64,000 bases of DNA from Clavelina lepadiformis (Eukaryota; Chordata; Ascidiacea; Aplousobranchia; Clavelinidae). The translations under genes were made by a program, and so were the position numbers. Within the stretch, counting starts at the first letter, position 1. Each line of letters begins with the position of its first letter. This document shows, one piece after another, positions 1-15,546 of the stretch. Under the pieces are notes generated by a model. That model did no database searches. It was not told where the DNA came from and worked only from the letters and a program-made list of their open reading frames with translations. The DNA lies in NCBI RefSeq assembly GCF_947623445.1, contig NC_135247.1, positions 3,102,501 through 3,166,500 on the forward strand, given 5' to 3'.

Positions 1-791
1 ATTAATGGGTCTAACCTCCAAGAACAACATCTTGCACCAATAACAAAAAACACATTCAGGACCCGGTACCTACTTTATACCAGTGTATGTTACAAAGGAA
101 TATCTACAAAATCATGTATAATACTGTTGCCGCCATGCATCTGCAATATTGTGTTCTTGAGGTATTATAAATATCTAGCGAGGTATTTAAAATTTGCAAT
201 GAAGTGAACATAACCAGTAACCAGGATACAGGTCAATTACTACGAAAAAGTTTGACGTCATAATGGTAAAAGCTTAGTACATAGCCGATTGAGCACCAAA
301 AAAGAAATAATGAAAAAAGCATTAAAACCACAGTTTCATAACATAACATAACACTATTGCTCTTGTTAACATGAAAAAAATCAATAAACTTTTGTAATCG
401 CATTGGAATTCCAATTTTTGAGAATCTTTTTAAATAATATGTTCTTGTTCTATCTCATGTTTGCTTATTGATGTTTCATCAGGCTGAAAGTTGGATTGGA
501 ATTTTGGACCCATGATTTGTGTGTTGTAGTGTTGTTTTTTTAATTCTAGTCTAGTAGTTGTTTCATTATTATTACTTCCTTTAATATTTGCAAGTTTTCA
601 TTATTATCCTGTCACACTTGTGGGTTAAAATTGTGGATTAACTACATTTAGATCGCCATTGTGTAACTGTGAACAGTTTTTAGTTATTCTTAGGTCATTA
701 GTGTGGTTTTAAGTACGTTTTTTTCCTATATTACTGTTGCGCTTTCCAGCCAATAAGTTTAGTAAATACTTTTTAAAAAAGGAAGCCTTAC
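1..791 (-). other. UAP1 last visible intron, running off the window
   Basis: After the donor at 791-790 no further UAP1 coding block is recognisable to the left edge. The stretch is AT-rich and has no other gene that I can support. Confidence 0.6.
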
Positions 792-4641
<3,850 letters not shown>

Positions 4642-7301
4642 TATATTATTATTTTTACCTGTACGTCACTTACAATACTTACTAATTATATAAAGGAAAT
4701 AAAATATATAAAGATTAAAAACAGAGAAAATGGTAAAATCTTACTGTAAGATTCTTTAAAACCCATATCTATTATGCTAGTCAGTCAACAAAACAGTCAG
4801 TATTCTGCGAAAAGAGGGATTTTACATATTTGTTTACTATGCCATAAAAAGACATATACATGTAATAGAAATACCTACTGATGCCATGACAGAAAACCAG
4901 GAAAACGTAACAACACAATCATATTTATATCATTGCTAAGCGTTTGAGTATATTACGGGTAAGTGGAATTTGCTAGTTAATAAGTAATTTCATAGAAATT
5001 TCAACAAACTTGATTACTAGGCAAATACTTCTTCAAATTGACATTAGTCACAGATTCTTTGAAATGAAATTAGTAAGGGTGAAACGCCACTCTCCACCAA
5101 ACCGTACTCAAGCAAGCAGCTTGATGATAAAGCAAAAAATTTAGCTAAAGTCCACGAATACAACTAAAACAAAAAATGCAACACACGCGTCTGTGCATTA
5201 TACTGTTTATCAGAAAAATCAATCAAAGTGTAAAATACAACATATCATAAATTCATAATGCAAACGTCAATTGCGAAACTGCTCTAATGACTAAACGCTG
5301 TTAAATCTTTTTGTTTGCTGCAGTAATTTAACATAATGAACAATTTAGTAGTGGGCATAACGCAAATAAAACAATTATCCAGAAAACAAGATGATAAAAA
5401 ACAAAAACTATACAGTCATAATAGAAAAGTGTATATAACCAGTGACGTCAGATTGCCAAGTTTGTAAAGTGCGTGTGCGAATACACACACTGAGTGCCCG
5501 CGTCTTTGTTGCATAAAAATCTAGCCTACCTGATACTTTGCACACACTAGGCTATACGAACTTCACAGTCTGGGCGGCTGCGATACTGAAACTCTTCTAT
5601 TAATACGGTTTTCATTTCTCAAAATGTTTCGGTGTATGGTAACGCCCACTTAGTAAATAAACCAGTCATTATGAGGAAAGAAATCCCACAGACGCAGTGA
5701 GCAGAGTGAAATGGCATGTTCAAACTTTAAATCAATATTTTTTACTTTATGACAATAGCGCACTGCAGTAAACTAAGCTTATAAGCTATCTGGTCATTCA
5801 AAGCGCTTTAAAATCGCTGGATAAAAAAAATTATAAGCTTTGGGCTAACTTACTCCACTGGACGGCTAGAAGCTAAATGCAAACATTATGCCTAACAATA
5901 TTGCCTTTGAACTAGGTATATTACTAAAGCAATAAAGATTTAAAGTGCATTTTCGGCTGTGGTCTAAACAGTTAAAAAATTGTTTAAATCAGATTTAATA
6001 AAATGAGTAGGCAAAGTAGTAATGTTTACAAATCAGTCATCTGGCTAGTTTGGAAAGGTGCAGCCTATGCGTCTCAGAAGGCTCAAGGTTACTTTTGGGG
6101 CTTCCCGCTTCACATTCCTTTCAGGTCTCTGAGCAAATAATACCCAGCGAATGACGTCACTGTGCAAACAAAACACGTGTACAATTCTGTAAAAATAGAA
6201 GCCACTGTATATGAAATATTGTATTTGTTCTGATATAGGCTCATTAATCTGCTTTTGATTATTCTTCCATGAATATCAGGCCACTAACAAATTAAACTAT
6301 CTTGGAAGAATATTTGAACAACTAAACTAGTTGCTTGAATTTAGAACAAAATTGCCTTATTTTATCCTATTCGTATCTGAAATCATATTTCACGCTTGCC
6401 TACCTCGCTCAACATAGACAGTGGTTTCACCACTTGCATGCTTTGCCCCCAAACAATAATAATTATAAACATTTCATTGGCAAAATAATTACGTTCTTTA
6501 ATTAGGCGTTATCGATTAATTTAACCAATGCCATTAAACCAAATTAGATCAGAAAATAGTATCGTGAATCTTTGCTTGACCTAGCAGTAGTTGTTCGTAA
6601 GATCCTAAGAACTCAACTGAAAACATAGACTTTGCACGTTGTATGTACTATAGACTATGGTTACATTTATTATACCTACACTCTAAAAGCCTACAACGTG
6701 TCTGAAAAAATGGTTTCGGCAACCGCTGTTTTTTCAATTCTTAGTCGGATTAGCTAAAAATGCAAGTTCTGTCAAGTTCATTTCAACACCTGGTTTGTCA
6801 GTTGTATACTTACTTTTCTCGGTCCGTAGATAAAGATTCAACTGTAATAACGTTATATTGTGCATTACCGAGGACAATTTATCAAAAGTGGAAAACGGAA
6901 ACATGAACAATCACAATTCCGTCACATGCACCGTCAGCCTACACGTTTTTTACTACATTTACGTTGCTCACTAATTTTTACACAAAGCAAAATGCAACTA
7001 AAGACAATTCATAATATGTTCTACCTGGTTTATTCGTGTAGTTTTAAATGCACAGTAGTTCAAACTAAATGACGACGAAATGCTTCTTTGTGTTTGTGTA
7101 AATACAATAGGTATGACTTCAACGAAGCAAAAAGACACAATAAAACTAAAATTAAAACCAAAATTACTAAATCGTATACAGTCATGCACAACAGGATACG
7201 CAGCAGCCTATACCTATATACACCGGTATATATAAAACCAAGATCTATACGTTAAAAAAGACCAAAATTGTTTTGTGTGTCATAAGAGGTGTGACTAGGG
7301 T
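4642..7301. other. Intergenic: UAP1 promoter side and downstream flank of ZDHHC12
   Basis: This AT-rich stretch must hold the UAP1 5' UTR and promoter next to 4641. No coding region, tRNA or repeat family is supported. A 9-bp inverted pair (ATTCTTCCA / TGGAAGAAT) near 6262-6310 is too short to call. Confidence 0.6.
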
Positions 7302-9935
7302 TTAGGCATCATCAATTGTAATTTCACAGAATTCCTGTTCATCACTGTCAACACCGCTGTCGTCACATGAGCCATTGGAACCACTAAAACTAGTTGAACT
7401 TTTTGAATAAACAACGGTCCAATCATACGGCTTGAAATAACAGAAAAAAGTGAAAATGTTTCTGCAAACACCGAGGTTGAAGGGATTTCCACCTCTTACA
7501 CCTTTCAAGTATGTTATCCTAATGAAAAAAAAACAAAAAATCTCATATAAATTGAAACAAAAAAATCAAATTTGTATCATAGTTAGTTTTGCATATAGTT
7601 TCAATACCGAAATCTTGAAATGTCTAAAACCAGACACGCCATTTTTATATGAAGTAAATGTTAGGAAGCATAAAGATACCTTGTTCTGCTCATTGTTTCC
7701 CATGTAGTGTGGTTTTGTAGGATTAAATACGTGTGGATACACACTAGTGACCCAACCACCAAAAAAAGAACGACAATGAAGATGTCAACCAGGACAAGCA
7801 GAATGTTGTGTGATACCCAACTGTTGGAATTATCGCCAATTTCGTATCCTGTGCTGTAAATATAATTGGAGATTCACCAAAACACATCTAAATGGTTCTC
7901 TATATTAACATAACATAATGGAATGGACATTAATCATATTTCAAGAGGAGCGTAATGTCCACTCATATTTCAAGTGGGTGCATACACCACCAGTATCTAT
8001 TGTCAAGTAGAGCATGTACAGCATAGGTGCCCAATTCACTTAACTCTTGTATGAAATTTCTGTAAGGTTTTCAAGAGTAAAAATACTTGAACAACTATCG
8101 CAAGAATAATCTCACATATATATAAAATTTTTGGAGCTTAGGCTTATTTATTAGTATGATTATTTTTATTTTTTTGTGAACTCTTTTTGACTTAAACCGG
8201 GGGCAGAACTTTTATCTATATAAAGGGGTTTCAAGTTTGCTGATTTAATACAAAAAACAAACATTATCAAGTGTTGCATATTTTATAAGTCTTGTTGTTA
8301 AAAACACATTCATGACATTAGTTTTCATTTAGTTATTGATATGCATTGTTGTTTGTTTATTGTTGTTGTGTGTATAGCTGTATACCCTTCATTTTTGTAA
8401 AATGAAAACAATGCCACTGCATGTTTACTTGGTAGTCACAAATTTGCTGTCAAAACATTTTCAGAAAGGTTTTGAAGAAAAAAGCTCATTTATCTATCAC
8501 AAACCGTAAACAAATCCAATTTTGTAAATGAGTTTGAAAAATAACCCACATTGAAATATAAAACCCCCAGCCCAGAAGTGCCATCTCGGTAACAAGAAAC
8601 GTGTAGAACCACTTATGATTTCTCTCGCCAACACAGTTAAAGATCCATGGGCAGTGATGATCAAATCTTCTTACACAGTGCTTACATTCACGGCAGTGCT
8701 TAGCACGCATTGGACGCTGTAAAAAGAATACACTTTGTATTGATTTAGGTGGGAGACTGAAAGTAAAATGCTATCCATTGCAATGCATACAAAAAGTATT
8801 CTCTCAAGATACAGTATTAGTAAGGGTGACCAGGGTATTCAAATTACACCCATGTTGCACACAATAACAGGGATTGTTGTGAAGTATCCTTTTTCACTGG
8901 TTTGACTGTTATTAGTTTTTCATAAAACTGATTAATTATATCATTATCTGTTATCTAATAAAAGTACTTTCTAATTGCTTGAAAGATTACTTTTCTTAAT
9001 GGTGCACAAGCAGGTGGATTATTAACTTCAAAAGAGTTACTAGTGAGACAATTTGTGTAGACATTCAATAACAAGTGTTTAAAACCATACTGTAGACAAC
9101 ACTAAAATAAGCAATGACATACCTGTAACCCACAAAGGCCACATCTTTCATCTGGTTCCAGGTTAAAGCATTGCACGGGGGAGGTTTTCTTCTCACTATC
9201 GCCGCTCAAAATTCTCATTTTTTCGGAGTTGTTACTTTTACTCATATCAATTTTCCAATCATGGAAGTTCATTTTTTTCACCTCATAAATTGAAATGTCC
9301 TCATCTTCCTCGTCATCCACAATCAATTTTATCTGAAAAGAGCGAATTTATGCATAAAATCATCTAGCAAAAATGCATGCCCTGAAAAGGATATTCTTAT
9401 ACAAAAATGATACTGCAGAACACATTGTTGCAAGTATTATTCCTCCATGCTGCTGCAGTAATATGGTACAAAAGTATCAAGTTATAGAACAAACCATGAC
9501 ATCTACCTAAAAGCAAATCAGGTAATGATTCCAATCACTAGTTACCAGTACAGCAACATCAAAAATTAAATTAACCTCTTTTACATCCGGATCACCACGC
9601 TTGACGTAACCTGGATCCATGAAGGAAACCATGAAATATAATGCAAGTGACATCACTGCAGTGACGATAAAAAGTACTGGTTGGAGGAAGTTTTGTTCAT
9701 TCAAAGCTTGACGAAGAACTGTGTGTAATGCAATGAAAACAATGACCAAAAACCGATAGATAGGAAACATATTAACTTTGACGTGGTATACTTTCACAGA
9801 AGTTGTACCTGTTGGCCGTGTTAAAAGTACCGAAGCAATCCCAACAGTTATGAAAACATGAATCATTCTAGTGCATACTGCTGAGACAAATGTGGACAAT
9901 TCTTTCTGTTTATCTCCCATTTTGAAGCAGGACAA
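7302..9935 (-). CDS. ZDHHC12: Palmitoyltransferase, ZDHHC12-like
   Basis: Membrane S-acyltransferase of the DHHC family. Coding exons (minus): 9935-9809, 9718-9576, 9332-9123, 8716-8505, 7853-7680, 7518-7302. They join in frame to about 360 aa. Membrane spans flank SFMDPGYV, then an acidic linker, then the cysteine-rich domain with HCRECKHCVRRFDHHCPW and NCVGERNH, then two more spans, the TTWE motif and a tail with YLKGVRGGNPFNLGVCRN, which matches ZDHHC12 (NPFDRGLTRN) better than other family members. It is longer than the human protein (267 aa), mainly in the exon-3 linker and the acidic C-tail. The start is either M at 9935 or the second M at 9920. The first block could also be read straight through the 90-bp intron at 9719-9808. 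Confidence 0.88.
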
Positions 9936-10539
9936 ATTTAGGTAAAAAACTATGGCATTTTTTGTTTTTAAAAATTGCTAACAATGATTATTTTCTGCAT
10001 GACCTGGTAAAGCAAAATTTATAGTGATAAAATAAGAAACAATTGTGTGACAAATACAAATAATGCTGATAAACATCACATTTATACACCTGATAAAATT
10101 TACTATAGTTACAATAACTGAAAAAGTAGACTACATAGTTATATCATCTAGAGTTAAAAGCTAGTAGTATGCATAGATAACTGCAAAATTAAACAAATAT
10201 TGGAACAGTGAAAAAAACTGATAAACAACAGTTATCTTAACAAGCATCTATTGATACAACCTGGTTGAAATTTCCACCTCAAAAGCAAAAATGTTTGGTT
10301 AATCAGCAATTCTGATGACGGCGATCACAAATCAATGCAAAATTTTCTAGTACAAAGAACAGTTAATTGAAATTAAAACAACCTTAATGTTATTAAAAAT
10401 CACATAAGCATTCAAACAAATTTTGAAAATGATGTATGATGCTTGTTTAATTGTTTCAGTATAGAATATACCAAAATACAGAATAAGCAAAACTCAAAAG
10501 AGTTACGAATAAATTTCTAAACAACAATAACAAAACTCC
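9936..10539. other. Intergenic between ZDHHC12 and the sialin array
   Basis: AT-rich. It probably holds the ZDHHC12 promoter and 5' UTR. I see no gene or repeat. Confidence 0.6.
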
Positions 10540-11263
10540 TTATTCTTTCAGTAAATTGCTCTCTTCTTCTTCATCTTCGGAGGGAATTCGATTCCATTCT
10601 TGTTCCACACCCGAGGCAAACACAATGTAGAATATTGCACCAAACACATAGACAGCTGCAGCGATGTAAAAAACATACAACCATTGATGCTGACTTGGAT
10701 TATTTTCTGTGAAAGCACCGACAACAAATGGGGACACAAATCCTGGAATATTACCCCAAGTGTTTGTTTCCACAGTGGGGGCTCAAGCACCCCAAATTGC
10801 ATGCATTGCTGGAAACGTCACATCTTCCCCAATTCCTTTCAAAACCTATGCAATTATCAGTAATGCAAAACTTGTTCGAGTAGAAATGGGAGTTAAAAGA
10901 ATCAGCACAGAAGTACACAAAATGCCACCAAATCTGCTTGCCAGATAACCACCTAGACTTTAAGTCACAATGTAACCATAGAAAAATACTCTTAGCACCA
11001 GGCTGAGTTGATTGCTGTTGATTTGTTTGGTTGGGACTTGGTGGACATACATCACTGACATTGGCATGGTTTGTTGCGACCAGATAACTGGAGTTGACCA
11101 TTGACAAAATAGCCATACTCAGGTTTACTCTTAATGCATACACATTGACAAAACCAAAAAAAGCCAAATAACTCAAACCATATCTTGCCGATATCCAGGT
11201 TCCGACACCAGGTGGAGGTTTCACAATCTTGACTTCGGGTTCATCACCGCTGGAATCAATCAC
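10540..11263 (-). pseudogene. Sialin-like transporter, broken copy A
   Basis: Start and end match intact sialin copy B (12598-14091). The N-terminal part (GVGTWISARYGLSYLAFFGF, then YALRVNLSMA) joins to the last about 75 codons. The middle, about 700 bp covering transmembrane segments 4 to 10, is missing: at about 10767-10775 the sequence jumps from the NTWGNIPG region to the HAIWG region. A smaller deletion lies near 10930, and the reading frame is lost in the N-terminal half. The last 225 bp differ from copy B at only three positions, while the N-terminal half is clearly more diverged. A non-functional relic. Confidence 0.9.
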
Positions 11264-12597
11264 TTCATGTTAACTTAGCAAAAGTTTCACAGCAAAAAGG
11301 AAAGTTCTCTCATTACATACACTGCTAATCAACTGTAGTGCCTAAACAAACAGTATGGTTACAGGCAAGTTATCATTTTTATCTCATGCAGAAAATTTAA
11401 CTAACTTTTAGTGAAATTACTTCAAAGATTAAATTAATAAATAAAGTAAGCAACTATTATTAATTCCATCAACAAATAGCTGTTGAGCATTTTAACAATA
11501 TGTTTTCAATTGCAAGACCTGTAGTTACAGTGGAATTTACAATAAACGAAAATGCAATATAATAATGTTCAAAACAATTATCTTTAAAATGAGCACATTC
11601 TTATAAAAATACATAGTTGTATACAATATGTTATACAATTATAGCCTACAGGAAACATGGCACTCACACACACTGAAAACATAACACTGTCATGTAACAC
11701 AGCACTACATGCTTTTTATGCAAAATAAAAACCACTTTATTGTCAAAATTTTATTGCACCACTAACACTAACATAAAAATTGAATTTTTGCATTAAATCT
11801 TGATAACATCTGTAAATTAAATTATATAATTATTAGGGCAAGTTTTTGTTGCACTAAAAACGTGAGAAAGTTGCATTTATTTTTAACAAAAGTTGCAGTA
11901 AAAAGTTGCATTTATTTAAAAAATACCAACAGTCAATCAACACTGCACTATAAAAACAAGTGTCCTAACTGACAACTAGCACTCTAACCTCATTCAATCA
12001 GTCTCAGAATCTTCAATCATTATTGCGCAACAATCGGTGTTGGTGAACTTCTACGGGTTGAACGGGTTGGTGAACTTTTAGCTTGTAAGCCAACTGTTGC
12101 GTCATAGATAACATTGAGATGCAGCTAATCCATCACATAGCTCTTTGTTATGCAAATTAAAAGGAATAGAACCATACTAGAAATAGTTTTATAGCATGCT
12201 TTTTAAATCACTCCTTTACGTTTTGCGCAATACTTGATAAAAGTTGCAGTAAAAAGTTGCATAAAAAAATGAAAAAAGTTGCAAAAAGTTGCAATATAAA
12301 ATTCCTACAAACAGCTTAAAACATCATTCTACGTAAATTGTGAGTATTTAGGAAGCTGCCGGAAGCTGTAAAAAAAAGTTGCAAAAGTTGCAAAAACTTG
12401 CCCTAATAATTATATATATAATAATCATAAATTATACTAAAAATAGCAAAATGTAACCAGCACAAACTTTTTTGTAATTAAAACAAAAATTATTCCGAAG
12501 TTTCCTGGTATCTGATTCTTATCTATACGTTTTTGCAATACACAGACATAAAAGCTTCAATAAAATATTTCTGGTCAACAAATCTGAGAATTTCTTA
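11264..12597. other. Spacer between sialin copies A and B
   Basis: The AT-rich spacer is occupied from 11834 to 12405 by a hAT-type element (separate entry). Nothing else is recognised. Confidence 0.6.
11834..12405. mobile_element. hAT-type non-autonomous element with subterminal repeats
   Basis: Terminal inverted repeats TAGGGCAAGTTTTTG and CAAAAACTTGCCCTA bound 572 bp, flanked on both sides by the 8-bp target duplication ATAATTAT (11826-11833 and 12406-12413; this sequence is itself a palindrome). Both ends carry many copies of AAAAGTTGCA-type words, as expected for hAT transposase-binding subterminal repeats. No transposase frame is present, so it depends on an element elsewhere. Confidence 0.82.
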
Positions 12598-14091
12598 TCA
12601 TTCTTTCAGTAAATTTCTCTCTTCTTCTTCATCTTCGGAGGGAATTCGATTCCATTCTTGTTCCACACCCGAGGCAAACACAATGTAGAATATTGCACCA
12701 AACACATAGACAGCTGCAGCAATGTAAAAAACATACAACCATTGATGCTGACTTGGATTATTTTCTGTGAAAGCACCGACAACAAGTGGGGACACAAATC
12801 CTGGAATATTACCCCAAGTGTTTGTAATTCCCATCAAAATCCCAGCAAACCTTGGAGACAAATCAATGTGATTGGGATTGAAACCAGCAAAACTAAAAGC
12901 GGAGAATAAAGTAGCTAGACAAATAAATGTCACAGCTAGCACTCTATTGCAGCCTACATAGCCAGCACCAAGGAGAAAACCAGCAGGAAAAACAAAGGCA
13001 ACTGTATTAAAAACTTTCCTTGTTAGAGTTGTGGTAAGCCATGCTTTTGCTCTAATTTTATCTGCAATGATTCCAGCAAGATTACAAGATATCCAGCTCA
13101 TCAAATATGGCAAAGCAGCTATAAAGCCATCCTGGGTTATGTCAAATCTGAGAACATCTTTTAAATAAGTTGGCAGACATGTTAGTAGTGTGTAAAAACC
13201 CCAGTTGTTACAAAAGTGAGCAACACTTATGGCCCAGAGTGGCTTGCTCATTGCAATTTCTTTCCAAGGAACCTTAAAAGACTTTGCACGTTCCACGTGA
13301 GATTCAATATATGATAATTCTTCCTTGGATATCCATTTACATTGACTGGGATAATTTTGAGCTAAAAGAAACCAAATCACACACCAAATGACCCCAATAA
13401 TTCCAAAGATGTAAAAAGCAGATGGCCAACCTCCCATGACATTCGATGCACAAAGTATACCAGATATAGGCTGAGCTATTACAGTGCCAAGATGCAGACC
13501 TGCATATGTTAATGCGGTTAACCGGGTTCTTTCCATAGCAGGGGCCCAAGCACCCCAAATTGCATGCATTGCTGGAAATGTCACGCCTTCCCCAATTCCT
13601 TCCAAAATACGAACAACAATCAAAAATGCAAAACTTGTTTGAGCAGCAATGGGGGTTAAAAGCGTCAGTAAGGAGGTGCAAAGAACACCACCACCTAGTA
13701 AAAGCTTTCCACCAAATCTGCTTGCCAGATAACCACCAGGAAGTTGAGTCAAAACATAGCCATAGAAAAATGCTCCTAGCACCAAACTCCGTTGATTGCT
13801 GTCCCAGTTAAATTCACCACCAGTGTGATTGGCTTGGTTGGAACTAGCTGGACACACATCACTGACATTGGCATGGTTTGTTGGGACCAGATAGCTGGAG
13901 TTGACCATTGACAAAATAGCCACACTCAGGTTTACTCTTAATGCATACACATTGACAAAACCAAAAAACGCCAAATAACCCAAACCATATCTTGCTGATA
14001 TCCAGGTCCCGACACCAGGTGGAGGTTTCACAATCTCCACTTCAACTTTATCATCATTACCAGATTTCAATATTACATCTTCACTTGGCAT
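12598..14091 (-). CDS. SLC17A5-like: Sialin-like anion/sialic-acid transporter, copy B
   Basis: Single-exon gene of 497 aa, the usual sialin length (human 495). SLC17 proteins are 12-span major-facilitator carriers. Sialin exports sialic acid from lysosomes with protons, and relatives carry glutamate, aspartate or phosphate, so the substrate here is inferred. Seen: a cytosolic N-tail, first span ending in YALRVNLSVAILSM with the conserved Arg (R52, matching human R39), a luminal loop with N-glycosylation sites, GAFFYGYVLTQLPGGYLASR, EGIGEGVTFPAMHAIWGAWA with both conserved Glu, AHFCNNWGFYTLLTCLPTYL, and GITNTWGNIPGFVSPLVVGA. The C-tail is acidic (SEDEEEERNLLKE) and ends in a dileucine-like motif that fits lysosomal sorting. 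The start ATG at 14091 is the first in frame. Confidence 0.93.
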   Translation of the reverse strand: MPSEDVILKSGNDDKVEVEIVKPPPGVGTWISARYGLGYLAFFGFVNVYALRVNLSVAILSMVNSSYLVPTNHANVSDVCPASSNQANHTGGEFNWDSNQRSLVLGAFFYGYVLTQLPGGYLASRFGGKLLLGGGVLCTSLLTLLTPIAAQTSFAFLIVVRILEGIGEGVTFPAMHAIWGAWAPAMERTRLTALTYAGLHLGTVIAQPISGILCASNVMGGWPSAFYIFGIIGVIWCVIWFLLAQNYPSQCKWISKEELSYIESHVERAKSFKVPWKEIAMSKPLWAISVAHFCNNWGFYTLLTCLPTYLKDVLRFDITQDGFIAALPYLMSWISCNLAGIIADKIRAKAWLTTTLTRKVFNTVAFVFPAGFLLGAGYVGCNRVLAVTFICLATLFSAFSFAGFNPNHIDLSPRFAGILMGITNTWGNIPGFVSPLVVGAFTENNPSQHQWLYVFYIAAAVYVFGAIFYIVFASGVEQEWNRIPSEDEEEERNLLKE

Positions 14092-15546
14092 TGTTTAAAA
14101 TAACACAACAAGGTTTACAGATGCTCATAACAAACTACGCATATCAGTTATAGTGCCTAAATAAAATGGTACAATAAAATACTATGATAGTCAAGCAAAC
14201 AAGTTAATCTTTGGCAACAAAATAAAATGATCTTTTTTACTTCATGTGACACTGAGAAAAAATGTTAAAGCAAATTTCGGGACTTACCTTCAGACTAAAT
14301 CAACTATTTTAGCTTCTGGCTAACACAACAAATATCTAATAGTGTATTAAATGTGGTGTAACGAATGCAACTTATAACAAAATAAGTTTACCCCTAATTG
14401 CATCGAAAATATAGCTGAGCAAACATATCAATGACTACACGGTATCAGCATCATGCAAGAAATTTACAAGAGAACAGCAACAACACAACAAAACAGCAGA
14501 ACACAATAACAATCAACACACAAGGGCATAGTGTAACACTGTGATGTTAACTACATCTAAAACAGGTACGAAAAACGAAAAAGAATTTAAGACCAATAAA
14601 TCACCATTTATCAAATGGAAAATTTAACTGTAAATTCTGATTTTAAAGTCTTATTTGCTACTAATGGTTCAATTGCAGTGGAAATTGTTGAGGTAGCTGT
14701 AAATAAGTTATCGCCTTATTCATTTATTGCAGAAATTTGATAAACCTTTGGCAACAAAACATTAGCTGGTAAAAAAGGTAACTTACCCGCATACTTATTC
14801 AAACAGTGTAATAAATCAAACAGTCCTTAAAAATCTATTGGTTAATCGAATTTACAACTGTTAAACTAATTATTAAAAAAATTAGCGTTATAAAAAAGTA
14901 TGAAACACTGGAAAAACTTATTCAGTTCACAGCACTGGCTGATAATAAACTTGGAAAAAAATTATAAGTTAACACAATTGCACACAATTTTGTGGAATTA
15001 CCAATGACCTGAAAACTAAAAAGAAATAAAATGCAGATGGAAAAGTAACAAATTTTACGCATAATTATAATTAAAAAATTAAATGTAAAAGTTTAGGAGA
15101 AATAATACTTTTCAGAATATATTAACGATACACCACGTAAATAAAAACTTTTAAATTTGCAAAACAATGTACTAACCTTTGGCGTATAACCATCCAATTA
15201 AAAAATAGGAAAAATTTCTCATATTGTTGATTAACAAAATGCAACAACTGAACATTGTCACAACAACCGTGTGAGATGCATTTGACATGTTATGAAAAAT
15301 GTTCAAACATAAACTTTAATGCTAAATTAATAGCGACAAAGTTGGAAAATCTACATAGTCAACAAAGAAGCAGATATTTTATACAGGTAGAAAAAATGCT
15401 CATAAAATAATTCAGTTTATTACAAGTAATTCTGAACAAATAAAGCCAAGATTGATTGATAATAATTAACAAATTTAACTGATAGTAAATATCCCATCCA
15501 ATATAATTAAGATGACATTGATGTTTACATGTTTACAATAGCAATT
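14092..15546. other. Spacer between sialin copies B and C
   Basis: Very AT-rich, without any supported gene or element. It must contain the promoter of copy B. Confidence 0.6.
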
